NCBI GenBank assembly: GCA_015180985.1
Contig: CP054185.1
Span: forward strand, 310,001-374,000
DNA length: 64,000 nt
Direction: 5' to 3'
From: Flammeovirgaceae bacterium
GTDB lineage: Bacteria > Bacteroidota > Bacteroidia > Cytophagales > Cyclobacteriaceae
Shown here piece by piece: positions 34,170-43,153 of this stretch. The notes under the pieces are model-generated. The model was not told the origin of the DNA and made no database searches. It worked only from the letters and a program-made list of their open reading frames with translations. Positions within the stretch are counted from its first letter, which is position 1; each line of letters begins with the position of its first letter. The position numbers were made by a program, and so were the translations under genes.

Positions 34170-35723
34170 ATGAACGGTAAGGTTTTAGGCTACCTCACGG
34201 CAATCGTATTGTGCCTGCCCCATCTGGCGGCTGCCCAAGGGTTTATTGAAAATGCCTTGTTATTCAGCCGCACCCGGCCCGGTGGAAGCGCGCGCATCCA
34301 GGCCTTGGGTGGCGCCCAGGTTGCCCTCGGTGGAGATTTCAGTTCGGCCTTGTCGAATCCGGCAGGCCTGGGCATGTATAACCGTTCGGAATTTACCTTT
34401 TCACCGGCCCTGAATGCTTATAATACTTCGGCCACACACCTGGATAACTCAACGAATGATTCAAAAAATGTTTTTAATGTGCCCGGGTTGAGTTACGTTT
34501 TTAACAGTCCAAAAAACACCACGGGCTACATCGGAGGATCGTTCGGCATCAGCATGGCACGAACCAACGACTTTAACCGGACTTTTACCTATGCCGGCAC
34601 GGATAACCTGTCTTCCATTGTTGACTGGTTTATTGAGGATGCTTATGGATTTACGCCCGAACAGTTGCCCGACCCGTACGCCTCCATTCCTTTACTCAAC
34701 TACGATTACAGTACAGGTCAAAGCTACCTGACTTTCCTGATCAATACCCTGGCTGACGATCAGGGCAACACCACCCCGGTTATGCCCGATGATTACATCG
34801 AGTATTACTCCGAACTGGAGCCTATACCCGGTGAAACCCGTACACTCGATCGGATTGAGCAGGTTTCGGTAAAAGGAAGTCAGTACCAGTGGTCGCTTGC
34901 GTATGGCGGTAATTATAATGATAAGTTGTTTTTCGGGGCCAACATCGGTATTACTTCGCTGCGGTATACTTTCAAACGAAAATACCGCGAACAGGATTTT
35001 GATTTCAGCGATGACCCCTCGTACAATCCATTAGACTACCTGGAACTGGAAGAGAGAATTACTATTGATGGTTCGGGCTTAAATCTTACATTGGGTTTGA
35101 TCTACCGCCCGGCAGATGTTGTACAATTGGGTATGGCGCTGGTAACGCCTACCTACTACCAGCTTACCGATTCCTACACTTCGGTGGTACGCACCTTGTG
35201 GAACGACAGTCGCGCGTTTATCGAAGAAGAATCCGCTCAGCCACTCGTATCCGAATACAGCCTGACCACCCCGTTGAAACTCAGTCTGGGTACAGCCGTT
35301 TTTCTTGGCAGTTATGGATTTATTGCCGGGGATGTTGAGTTCGTGAATTACGGAAAAGCAAAGTATCGATCCGATATCAGCGGCATCTCCTTTTCACCGG
35401 ATAACGAAGGCATCCGTGAATTTTTTACCAACACAGTCAATTACCGTATAGGCGCAGAGTTTCGCTATGAGAAACTGCGCTTGCGTGCGGGGTATAACAT
35501 CCAATCCAATCCGCTGCGGGATAACGATTCCAATCTGAGCATAAAAACACTTAGTGCCGGCATTGGCTTGCGCCTGAGTAAATTCTTTACCGATCTGACA
35601 TGGTTAACCTCAACCGGGGAAAGTTTTTACAGTCCGTATTTATTTCAGGATGGTACCGGCCCGCTGGTTAAACTGGATAATACGGTAAACTCGCTTATGC
35701 TAACTGTTGGTTTTACCTTCTGA
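34170..35723 (+). CDS. OmpP1/FadL-type outer membrane protein
   Basis: A 517-residue protein with signal peptide (cleavage near LAAAQG) and the N-terminal family hallmark RPGGSARIQALGGAQVALGG followed by SALSNPAGLGMYNRSEF. The rest is amphipathic beta strands, ending VNSLMLTVGFTF with a terminal Phe, the usual barrel insertion signal. FadL-like porins take up hydrophobic compounds; the substrate is unknown. The end overlaps the convergent aroK gene by 24 bases. Confidence 0.88.
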   Translation: MNGKVLGYLTAIVLCLPHLAAAQGFIENALLFSRTRPGGSARIQALGGAQVALGGDFSSALSNPAGLGMYNRSEFTFSPALNAYNTSATHLDNSTNDSKNVFNVPGLSYVFNSPKNTTGYIGGSFGISMARTNDFNRTFTYAGTDNLSSIVDWFIEDAYGFTPEQLPDPYASIPLLNYDYSTGQSYLTFLINTLADDQGNTTPVMPDDYIEYYSELEPIPGETRTLDRIEQVSVKGSQYQWSLAYGGNYNDKLFFGANIGITSLRYTFKRKYREQDFDFSDDPSYNPLDYLELEERITIDGSGLNLTLGLIYRPADVVQLGMALVTPTYYQLTDSYTSVVRTLWNDSRAFIEEESAQPLVSEYSLTTPLKLSLGTAVFLGSYGFIAGDVEFVNYGKAKYRSDISGISFSPDNEGIREFFTNTVNYRIGAEFRYEKLRLRAGYNIQSNPLRDNDSNLSIKTLSAGIGLRLSKFFTDLTWLTSTGESFYSPYLFQDGTGPLVKLDNTVNSLMLTVGFTF

Positions 35724-36215
35724 AGATTTCAATAATTGAAGAAGTTTCGGCAAATCAGCATCAGTAACCTGATAAGTTGCCCGCTGATAAATTTTTTTTC
35801 GTTCATGAAGCAAATGCTGCAGTGTTTCGTTGATTGAATTGGCCGATTTCAGCAGCGGACGCTTTAATGCCTCCTTACTATTCATACGGGAAACCAACAT
35901 ATCAACGGGCACATCGAGAAATATTGATACACCGTTACGATTCATAAATTCGATTCCATCATAAAAACAAGGCGTTCCTCCACCGGTGGCCATTACAAAA
36001 GACGGATTTTGATCTGACAACTGACGCAATGCAACCGCCTCGGCCTGACGAAAATAGGGTTCGCCTTTCCGCTCAAAAACTTTTTTAATAGGCTCACCTT
36101 CCTGCTGTTCAATTTCAGCATCCAGGTCAATGAACGGTATTTTTAGCTTCTCGGCCAGCGCCCGGCCCAACGTGGTTTTTCCGGCCCCCGGCATCCCGAT
36201 AAAGTAAATTTTCAT
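35700..36215 (-). CDS. aroK: Shikimate kinase
   Basis: A 171-residue P-loop kinase for the fifth step of chorismate synthesis. The Walker A motif is GMPGAGKTT (7-15), the shikimate-binding residues appear in DLDAEIEQ, FRQAEAVAL and TGGGTPC, and the lid carries RPLL. Normal length. It follows the BT_3928-type gene by 3 bases on the same strand and its end overlaps the porin gene. Confidence 0.95.
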   Translation of the reverse strand: MKIYFIGMPGAGKTTLGRALAEKLKIPFIDLDAEIEQQEGEPIKKVFERKGEPYFRQAEAVALRQLSDQNPSFVMATGGGTPCFYDGIEFMNRNGVSIFLDVPVDMLVSRMNSKEALKRPLLKSANSINETLQHLLHERKKIYQRATYQVTDADLPKLLQLLKSSEGKTNS

Positions 36216-36218
36216 GGC

Positions 36219-37349
36219 CTATTGCGCTAAGCGGATGACCTGGGCAGCATCCGGTGTATCGTTATGATGCCACATGCCTTTTACCGTGCCGTTTACCCAT
36301 AATGTTAAACCCGGGTTGGAGCGAACAATGGTTTTAAGTACGGTGGCATCGGCAAAATAATAAGGAACAGCCAGCTGATGCTCATGCCTGAAAATTTCAA
36401 ATTCAGTTTCGGGCGAGGCAGTCAGTGCCAGCACATCCACCTTCGCGTCAAGCGCCTGAATAAGTGCACGAATCCGCTCGATATTCGTAACCGATGCCTG
36501 ATTTACATTGTAAATAACGATAATGAGTTTTGCACCCTGAAAAGTTTGCTGTGTTACCGTTTGTCCTTCCTGATCGGTAACGGCATAGTCGGTAATTTTG
36601 GGCCGGTCGCCTTGCCGAACCACCTTATCCTTCCGGTCAACAAACTGGTAGGTTGAGTCTACCCGATTCAATTCGTCCATTGTCAGTTCAACAAGCTGAC
36701 CTTTTGTTTTATAAATGAACGTCATCACCACGCTGTCGCGCTTGGCACCGGGGGGCAATGTCATCTGTTCAGGAATATTGTTTCCGATTTTGTATGCCCT
36801 GAAATCAATAAACGGCAAATGGCGGATGGCATAAATGCCCAGAAAGAAGCTTATAGCCGTTACGGCAAGGATAACCACATGACCTTCGCGTGTGCGAAAT
36901 ACCGGATCATACTTCTTACGGTACCAGAACAAATGAAGGATAAAAACAATCAGGATTAAATCCTTGTAAAACGATTGCCACGGAGTAAGTTTTATCGCAT
37001 CGCCAAAGCAGCCGCAATCGGTAACCTTGTTGAAGATGGCTGAATAGCCTGTAAGGAACGTGAAGAAAATAATCAGTACCAGCAACACGGTGGTGGTCAG
37101 TTTCATGCGGTAATTGATCAGCACAGCCACGCCCAGCACCACTTCAAGCACAATAAGGATAAGTCCGATTTCCAGCGCAAAAGGAATAAACACCCGAAAG
37201 AACGAACCAAAATCAACAGCAAATACTTCAAAGTACTCCTCGAGTTTAATTTCAGTACCCACCGGATCATTTAGTTTTATCAGGCCCGAAAAAATAAAAA
37301 GCCCGCCTACCAGGTATCGTGAAAACTGATCGATGAATTTTCGTATCAT
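36219..37349 (-). CDS. BT_3928-type DoxX/MauE membrane protein with thioredoxin-like tail
   Basis: A 376-residue protein with four membrane helices of the DoxX/MauE type (residues 10-150) including GGLFIFSGLIKLNDPVGTEI and the NKVTDCGCFGDAIKLTPWQS motif with a Cys112-Gly-Cys114 pair, then one more helix near 165, then a C-terminal thioredoxin-like domain (KLIIVIYNVNQASVTNIERI). That domain has no CxxC, so any redox role would rest on the CGC pair. It is a Bacteroidota-specific family of unknown function, set between DUF1599 and aroK in one operon. Confidence 0.88.
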   Translation of the reverse strand: MIRKFIDQFSRYLVGGLFIFSGLIKLNDPVGTEIKLEEYFEVFAVDFGSFFRVFIPFALEIGLILIVLEVVLGVAVLINYRMKLTTTVLLVLIIFFTFLTGYSAIFNKVTDCGCFGDAIKLTPWQSFYKDLILIVFILHLFWYRKKYDPVFRTREGHVVILAVTAISFFLGIYAIRHLPFIDFRAYKIGNNIPEQMTLPPGAKRDSVVMTFIYKTKGQLVELTMDELNRVDSTYQFVDRKDKVVRQGDRPKITDYAVTDQEGQTVTQQTFQGAKLIIVIYNVNQASVTNIERIRALIQALDAKVDVLALTASPETEFEIFRHEHQLAVPYYFADATVLKTIVRSNPGLTLWVNGTVKGMWHHNDTPDAAQVIRLAQ

Positions 37350-37362
37350 GATTTATAAATTC

Positions 37363-37908
37363 TTAACCGTTGGCCGATAACAAAATCAACGCAAACACTG
37401 CGTAATTGATCATATCCTGATAGTTAGCTTTAACACCCTCGCTTATCAGGGTATTGCCTTCATTGTTTTCAATCTGCTTAACCCGATGCAACTTCATCAG
37501 GATAATATCGGTAATGGAAGAAACCCGCATGTCGCGCCAGGCTTCACCGTAATCATGGTTTTTGTTTTTCTGTAAATCGAACGTTTCGTGTATCACCTCA
37601 TCGTACATCGGTTCAATTTCCGCAGCACTTAATTCAGTTTTGGTACTTCTCTCCAGTTTAAGCTGAATCAGAGCAATAACACAATAATTAATTATGCCGA
37701 TAAATTCATCGGTAATCGGGTCGTTAATTTTTTGCACGCCCTTTTCCTGTATGCTACGGATGCGCTGCGCTTTGATAAAAATCTGGTCGGTAATGGATGG
37801 CAGCCTCATTACACGCCAGGCTGTGCCGTAATCTTTTGTCTTTTGTAAGAACAAGGCTTTGCAGGTGGCAATGACGTTTTTATATTCGGATTCAGTTCTT
37901 TCGTGCAT
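37363..37908 (-). CDS. DUF1599 protein with an internal duplication
   Basis: A 181-residue cytoplasmic protein consisting of two copies of the same unit: residues about 7-83 (KTKDYGTAWRVMRLPSITDQ) and 103-178 (KNHDYGEAWRDMRVSSITDI). Both retain the DYG-x-AWR-x-MR core and the INYxVxALI end. DUF1599 is also called nucleotide modification associated domain 1. Its role in the cell is not established. The start codon abuts the folP start codon on the other strand with no base between them. Confidence 0.9.
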   Translation of the reverse strand: MHERTESEYKNVIATCKALFLQKTKDYGTAWRVMRLPSITDQIFIKAQRIRSIQEKGVQKINDPITDEFIGIINYCVIALIQLKLERSTKTELSAAEIEPMYDEVIHETFDLQKNKNHDYGEAWRDMRVSSITDIILMKLHRVKQIENNEGNTLISEGVKANYQDMINYAVFALILLSANG

Positions 37909-38781
37909 ATGAATTCAGCGGGGCAAAATAAGGTATTTTCAACGAACAAAACACTGAACGTGGGCGGGCGGCTGCTTACATTGGATACTCCGCTGGTAAT
38001 GGGCATACTGAATGTAACGCCCGACAGTTTTTATGATGGCGGAAGGTTTACCGAAGAAGCATCCATCCTTAAACAGGTTGAAAGAATGATCAGCGAAGGT
38101 GCAACCATCGTTGATGTAGGCGGTTATTCATCCCGACCGGGCGCAACTGATGTTTCATCTGACGAAGAAGCCGGGCGAGTAATTCAAGCCCTACAAGTCA
38201 TCCGTAAAGAATTTAAGGACTTGATTATTTCTGTTGACACGTTTCGCTCGGCTATCGCCCGGCAAGCTGTGGCCGAAGGTGCTGATATGATAAACGACAT
38301 ATCAGGGGGAGAACCGGACAAGGCCATGTTCGAAACCGTTGCTGATTTAAATGTTCCCTACATCTGCATGCACATGAAGGGCACGCCCCAAACCATGAAC
38401 ACGTTGGCCTCGTATGAAAACCTCTTAACGGAAATTACGACTTGGTTTTCGAACAAACTGGCAACCTTGAGTGCACATGGTGTGAAAGACGTTATTATTG
38501 ATCCGGGCATTGGTTTTGCCAAAACGGTTGAGCATAATTTCGAATTACTCTCCAGGCTACACCTGCTCAGCATGTTGGGCAAGCCGATGCTCATTGGGTT
38601 ATCCCGCAAGTCCATGATTTGGCGTACCCTGAATACCTCACCCGAATGGGCATTGAACGGAACCACTGCGTTGAATATGGTCGCCTTGCTAAAAGGGGCC
38701 TCTATCCTGCGCGTACACGATGTAAAAGAAGCAGTCGAACTAATCACATTATTTTCAAAACTCAACCACGAATCTGCTTAA
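37909..38781 (+). CDS. folP: Dihydropteroate synthase
   Basis: A 290-residue TIM-barrel enzyme that joins p-aminobenzoate to dihydropterin pyrophosphate in folate synthesis. Motifs are GILNVTPDSFYDGG (33-45), GYSSRPGA, SVDTFRS, INDISGG, MHMKGTPQTM, DPGIGFAKT and GLSRKSMI. I use the ATG directly adjacent to the divergent DUF1599 start; a GTG two codons earlier would overlap it. cdaA follows after 31 bases. Confidence 0.95.
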   Translation: MNSAGQNKVFSTNKTLNVGGRLLTLDTPLVMGILNVTPDSFYDGGRFTEEASILKQVERMISEGATIVDVGGYSSRPGATDVSSDEEAGRVIQALQVIRKEFKDLIISVDTFRSAIARQAVAEGADMINDISGGEPDKAMFETVADLNVPYICMHMKGTPQTMNTLASYENLLTEITTWFSNKLATLSAHGVKDVIIDPGIGFAKTVEHNFELLSRLHLLSMLGKPMLIGLSRKSMIWRTLNTSPEWALNGTTALNMVALLKGASILRVHDVKEAVELITLFSKLNHESA

Positions 38782-38799
38782 CCAGAAACGGTAGTTTAG

Positions 38800-38807
38800 T
38801 ACATTTG
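38800..38807 (+). promoter_or_regulatory. Minus-7 box directly before cdaA
   Basis: TACATTTG matches TAnnTTTG and ends 5 bases before the cdaA start codon, so a transcript from it would be leaderless or nearly so. No clear TTTG box lies upstream in the end of folP. Confidence 0.4.
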
Positions 38808-38812
38808 TATTC

Positions 38813-39655
38813 ATGATTTTCCTTTTCAAGATAGGGTTTCTGGATGTTACGTGGGTTGACTTTATTGACATTGCCCTGGTGAGTGTGCTGCTTTACCAGG
38901 TGTACAAACTGATACGCGGCAGCATTGCCGTTAACATCTTTCTGGGCATCCTTGCGCTATACCTTATATACCTGATTGTTCGTGCCGCCCAGATGGAACT
39001 ACTGGCCACCATTCTGGGCCAGTTTATGGGTGTAGGCGTGCTGGCCATGATCATTTTGTTTCAGCCCGAAATCCGGAAGTTTCTGTTGGTCATCGGCCGA
39101 AGCACCGAGTTCCGCGACAACATTTTTAAAAATCTGGCTAATTGGCGTACCGATTACCACGATGATTTTGATGTTCGCGAAGTGATTGAAGCTGTTAAAA
39201 CCCTTAAAGGTACACGCACCGGAGCGCTGATTGTTTTCTCGCGCGATACCGAACTTAAATTTTATGCCGAAACCGGTGAGCCACTGGATGCCGAGGTTAC
39301 CAAACCACTCCTGCTTTCTATTTTTAATAAAAACAGTCCGTTACACGATGGAGCTGTAATTATTTACAAAGGACGCATTAAAGCCGCCCGATGCGTTTTA
39401 CCCGTTAGCGAAAACGATAACCTGCCTCCTCATTTCGGCATGCGCCACCGGTCAGCCATCGGTATGTCGGAAAGTACCGATACGTTGGTAATGGCCATCT
39501 CTGAAGAAACGGGCCGGCTGATATTGGCGCGGAACGGAAAATTTCTGCGCGGCCTTAAACTCAGGCAGGTTGAACAAAAAATACTGGAATTCCTGCACGC
39601 TACCGAGCCTGCCAACTGGGATGAAGTTCCCCAGGATGAAGAGGTGCAGGCCTGA
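38813..39655 (+). CDS. cdaA: Diadenylate cyclase CdaA
   Basis: A 280-residue membrane enzyme that makes the second messenger cyclic di-AMP from two ATP. Three hydrophobic segments (residues 12-85) are followed by a DAC domain with the catalytic Asp-Gly-Ala at 179-181 (LHDGAVIIYKG) and Arg-His-Arg at 211-213 (GMRHRSAIGMSE). Bacteroidota commonly encode cdaA next to folP. Its stop codon abuts that of the convergent kbl gene. Confidence 0.95.
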   Translation: MIFLFKIGFLDVTWVDFIDIALVSVLLYQVYKLIRGSIAVNIFLGILALYLIYLIVRAAQMELLATILGQFMGVGVLAMIILFQPEIRKFLLVIGRSTEFRDNIFKNLANWRTDYHDDFDVREVIEAVKTLKGTRTGALIVFSRDTELKFYAETGEPLDAEVTKPLLLSIFNKNSPLHDGAVIIYKGRIKAARCVLPVSENDNLPPHFGMRHRSAIGMSESTDTLVMAISEETGRLILARNGKFLRGLKLRQVEQKILEFLHATEPANWDEVPQDEEVQA

Positions 39656-40849
39656 TTATTTTAGTACACCCAGTTCTTTACCAACCTCCGTAAATGCCTG
39701 AATGGCTTTATCGAGATGGTGTTTTTCATGAGCAGCCGATAACTGTACACGGATACGGGCCTGCCCTTTGGGAACCACCGGGAAGAAAAAGCCTATAACG
39801 TAAATTCCCTTTTCCAGAAGTTTGTCGGCAAACTGCTGGGCTAATGGCGCGTCATAAAGCATTATAGGAACAATCGGGTGCTCTCCGGGCTTGATGTCAA
39901 AACCGGCTCTTGTCATTTCACTGCGAAAGTATTTAGTATTTTGTTCAAGCTTATCGCGCAACGCAGTCGTCTCATTCAGCATATTAAATACTTCAATGGA
40001 TGCACCCACAATGGAGGGCGCCAGCGTATTGGAAAATAAATAGGGCCGCGACCGTTGGCGCAGTAATTCGATAATTTCTTTTTTACCCGAGGTAAAGCCA
40101 CCCGATGCACCACCCAATGCTTTGCCGAGGGTTCCGGTAATAATATCAACACGGTGCATAACACCCCGGTACTCCGGTACACCGCGCCCGGTCTTACCAA
40201 GAAAACCCGTTGAATGGCATTCATCTGTCATCACCAGCGCTTTATACGTATCGGCCAGGTCACAGATTTTATCCAACTGGGCAATGGTTCCATCCATCGA
40301 AAAAGCACCATCAGTAACAATCATAATTTGCTTAGCACCAGCAGCCCGTGCATCTTTCAGTTGCTTTTCCAAATCAGCCATATCGTTGTGCTTATACCGA
40401 TAGCGCATGGCTTTGCACAACCTCACCCCGTCAATAATGGAGGCGTGGTTCAGTTCATCCGAAACGATGGCATCCTCGGCACCCAGCAGGGGTTCAAACA
40501 CGCCACCGTTCGCATCGAAAGCTGCTGCATATAATATCGTGTCATCCATGCCGAGGAATTGCGAAATTTTTTGCTCCAGTTCCTTATGAATGTCCTGCGT
40601 TCCGCAGATAAACCGCACAGACGACATACCAAAGCCGTGCGTGTCAATGGTGCGCTTGGCGGCAGCAATCACCCGCGGGTGCGATGAAAGCCCCAGGTAA
40701 TTGTTGGCACAAAAATTAATGACCTGCTTGCCGCCCTGGATGGTGATGTCAGCACCCTGTGGAGAGGTAATGATGCGCTCTTTTTTATAGAGGCCGGCTT
40801 CGCGGATGGCGGCTAATTCTTTTTCGAGGAAAGGTTTTAAGGTATACAT
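39656..40849 (-). CDS. kbl: Glycine C-acetyltransferase (2-amino-3-ketobutyrate CoA ligase)
   Basis: A 397-residue alpha-oxoamine synthase that splits 2-amino-3-ketobutyrate with CoA to glycine and acetyl-CoA. The PLP lysine is Lys243 in [29 protein letters not shown] and [16 protein letters not shown] are family motifs. It is divergent from a threonine dehydrogenase gene across 118 bases, so the two together form the threonine-to-glycine pathway. Confidence 0.95.
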   Translation of the reverse strand: MYTLKPFLEKELAAIREAGLYKKERIITSPQGADITIQGGKQVINFCANNYLGLSSHPRVIAAAKRTIDTHGFGMSSVRFICGTQDIHKELEQKISQFLGMDDTILYAAAFDANGGVFEPLLGAEDAIVSDELNHASIIDGVRLCKAMRYRYKHNDMADLEKQLKDARAAGAKQIMIVTDGAFSMDGTIAQLDKICDLADTYKALVMTDECHSTGFLGKTGRGVPEYRGVMHRVDIITGTLGKALGGASGGFTSGKKEIIELLRQRSRPYLFSNTLAPSIVGASIEVFNMLNETTALRDKLEQNTKYFRSEMTRAGFDIKPGEHPIVPIMLYDAPLAQQFADKLLEKGIYVIGFFFPVVPKGQARIRVQLSAAHEKHHLDKAIQAFTEVGKELGVLK

Positions 40850-40880
40850 GCTGACGGGTTACGTTTTTTAATGACGGGAG

Positions 40881-40888
40881 CAAAGTTA
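40881..40888 (-). promoter_or_regulatory. Minus-7 box upstream of kbl
   Basis: TAACTTTG on the minus strand, 31 bases before the kbl start codon, in the intergenic region shared with the threonine dehydrogenase gene. An upstream box at standard spacing is not clear. Confidence 0.4.
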
Positions 40889-40942
40889 TACGCTTCCGGC
40901 AAAACTGACTGTTGTTATTGACTCAAAAGCATTAAAATTACC

Positions 40943-40950
40943 TAACTTTC
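40943..40950 (+). promoter_or_regulatory. Weak minus-7 box upstream of the threonine dehydrogenase gene
   Basis: TAACTTTC (last base differs from TAnnTTTG) lies 17 bases before the start codon, with ATTG 22 bases upstream. The spacing is slightly long, so the call is tentative. Confidence 0.3.
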
Positions 40951-40967
40951 GGGCTGTTGGGTAACGC

Positions 40968-41927
40968 ATGAAGACACAAAAAATTCTGGTAATCGGGGCC
41001 GGGGGCCAACTCGGGTCGGAGTTGGTTCAGGGCCTTTGGAAGTTATACGGTAAGGAAAATGTTTTCGCCACGGATATAAAGGATCCACAGGGAATTCTAT
41101 CGCAAGGAAATTTCGAAATACTGGATGTACTTAAACAAAAACACCTTTTCGAGTTCATCCAGAAAAACAGCATAACCCAGGTCTATCACCTTGCCGCAGT
41201 GCTTTCGGCTACGGGCGAAAAAAACCCGAAGTTTGCCTGGCACCTGAATATGGACGGACTGATCCATGTGCTGGATGCAGCCGTTGAGTTTAAACTGGAC
41301 AAGGTGTATTGGCCCAGTTCCATTGCCGCCTTCGGGCCAACAACACCGAAACAAAACACCCCGCAGGACACCACCATGGACCCGACCACCATTTACGGCA
41401 TAACTAAACTTGCCGGTGAACGGTGGTGCGACTGGTATTTTCGTAACAAAGGCGTGGATGTTCGAAGCCTTAGGTACCCGGGCCTGATCGGCTACAAAAC
41501 CAAACCCGGTGGCGGCACCACCGATTATGCGGTTGATATTTTCTTTAAAGCCCTCACCGATAAAAAATTTGATTGTTTCCTAAAAGCCGATACCTACCTG
41601 CCCATGATGTACATGGACGATGCCGTAAAGGCAACCCTGGATTTAATGGAAGCACCGGCCGAAAAAGTAAAAATCCGATCGAGTTATAATATTTCGGCAA
41701 TGAGTTTTTCACCGGCTGAAATCGCAGCTGAAATAAAAAAACACATCCCCGAATTCACCATCACTTACCAGCCTGATTTCCGGCAGGCAATCGCTGACAG
41801 TTGGCCCAAATCCATTGACGACTCGCGGGCTCGCCAGGACTGGAACTGGCAACACCGGTTTGGATTAAAGGAGATGACAAAAGAAATTCTGGAGCACCTG
41901 CCTGCCCTGTTGGCACAAGAGGCATAA
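40968..41927 (+). CDS. L-threonine 3-dehydrogenase, short-chain (epimerase-like) type
   Basis: A 319-residue extended short-chain dehydrogenase. The NAD-binding motif is GAGGQLGSELV (10-20), and the catalytic pair is Tyr143 and Lys147 in TIYGITKLAGERW, with Ser118 in WPSSIAAFGP. The LRYPGLIGYKTKPGGGTTDY segment is typical of UDP-galactose-epimerase-like threonine dehydrogenases, which oxidise threonine to 2-amino-3-ketobutyrate. The divergent kbl gene supplies the next enzyme. Confidence 0.92.
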   Translation: MKTQKILVIGAGGQLGSELVQGLWKLYGKENVFATDIKDPQGILSQGNFEILDVLKQKHLFEFIQKNSITQVYHLAAVLSATGEKNPKFAWHLNMDGLIHVLDAAVEFKLDKVYWPSSIAAFGPTTPKQNTPQDTTMDPTTIYGITKLAGERWCDWYFRNKGVDVRSLRYPGLIGYKTKPGGGTTDYAVDIFFKALTDKKFDCFLKADTYLPMMYMDDAVKATLDLMEAPAEKVKIRSSYNISAMSFSPAEIAAEIKKHIPEFTITYQPDFRQAIADSWPKSIDDSRARQDWNWQHRFGLKEMTKEILEHLPALLAQEA

Positions 41928-41933
41928 TACCGA

Positions 41934-43049
41934 TTACCTGGCTACAACAAACCGCACCACCTGCGTAAACGTTGCTGCGTTATACCTTATCAGGTAAACA
42001 CCAGGGATCAGGGGTTGCTCGAACTGAATTTCACCGTTTACCCGGCTGGCCGAAACGTCCTTAAGTAGGGCGCCCACCTGGTTAAAAAACTGAATTCGGT
42101 CGCCATCGGCCGGAGAAAAGTTCATATGAAGTATAACCCGCTCACCCGAAGCGGGATTCGGAGTTACCCAAAGTATTCTTTCACCCTGATATACCACGGA
42201 TACCGGGCCGAAGTATTCGAACGAACCGTCAAGGTCAACAGCTTTTAGGCGGTAGTAGTTTGTACCCAGCAGCGGGTGATCATCGGTAAATTCATACTCT
42301 CTAAGCGAGTGAGTATCATATCCGGCACCCCGTATTTCACCTAAATCTTTAAACGATAAATTTCCAACCGCGCGCTGAATAACAAACTTGTCGAAGCCCT
42401 CCTCTTTTTCGGTAGCCCACGTCAGGACAATTTGATTGCCACTTGACTCTGCAATAAAATAAAGCAAGGTTACCGGCAGCGTGGGGTTATACCCATTTTC
42501 ATCAAAACCGGTTGGCCCAGTAAACCCTCCACCGGGTTCACAATAAGGTAACGGACCAGCAGGATACGGATTACAGCCAGCGCCTCCGCCCCGTGCAATC
42601 TCTACGCCACAAATATTTAGTCGGTCGGGTGTTCCACCGGTAATATCAACGGTGCCCCCTGTTTCAACTATTAATGTATATCCGCAACCGGATGTGGAGC
42701 CCAAATTAAGCTTACTGTCAATACTAAGTAAACCACCATTTTTAACTACAATATTGCTGTTAATGGTTACCTGCCCGGGGGCGGAAATACGTAGCGTTCC
42801 TAACACTTCAATGCGTGTACCCGTCCAGGTATCGGGGTTACTGTCGAAATTTAATGTAACGCCAACCGGAACCACAATAATAGAAGCACTGCCGGCCGTA
42901 CCGCCTTCTATGCAAGTCGGGGGCGATGCATTGACCCAGTTAATAGTACCCGAGCCGCTGATGGTACAGGTTTGGGAAAGAACCGGACCAATAGCGGAAG
43001 TGATTAGCAAGGGGATAGCTAAAATGAGGCGGATGTCCGTTAATCGCAT
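41934..43049 (-). CDS. Secreted protein with type IX sorting tail
   Basis: A 371-residue protein with signal peptide (cleavage near VLSQT), a Thr/Gly/Ile-rich parallel-beta-like region (residues 30-165; RIEVLGTLRISAPGQVTINS), a short fibronectin-like domain (195-285; IVLTWATEKEEGFDKFVIQR, NYYRLKAVDLDGSFEY) and a C-terminal type A sorting domain (residues 295-371: WVTPNPASGERVILHM, GVYLIRYN, VVRFVVAR). It should leave the cell by the type IX system whose channel SprA is encoded further along. The actual function of the repeat region is unknown. Confidence 0.88.
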   Translation of the reverse strand: MRLTDIRLILAIPLLITSAIGPVLSQTCTISGSGTINWVNASPPTCIEGGTAGSASIIVVPVGVTLNFDSNPDTWTGTRIEVLGTLRISAPGQVTINSNIVVKNGGLLSIDSKLNLGSTSGCGYTLIVETGGTVDITGGTPDRLNICGVEIARGGGAGCNPYPAGPLPYCEPGGGFTGPTGFDENGYNPTLPVTLLYFIAESSGNQIVLTWATEKEEGFDKFVIQRAVGNLSFKDLGEIRGAGYDTHSLREYEFTDDHPLLGTNYYRLKAVDLDGSFEYFGPVSVVYQGERILWVTPNPASGERVILHMNFSPADGDRIQFFNQVGALLKDVSASRVNGEIQFEQPLIPGVYLIRYNAATFTQVVRFVVAR

Positions 43050-43153
43050 AAAAAGCCAACTAAACCGCCCACTAATGTATTTTTTTACTCAAAAGTAACC
43101 TCTATGTTTAGATTTTGTATTACGCTCCGGCAAAATCCGAAGTTCAAAATACC

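Noticed and set aside
43115-43153. Longer N terminus for the flippase from a TTG codon
   Set aside because: The extra 13 residues have no family similarity; the ATG gives the normal start.
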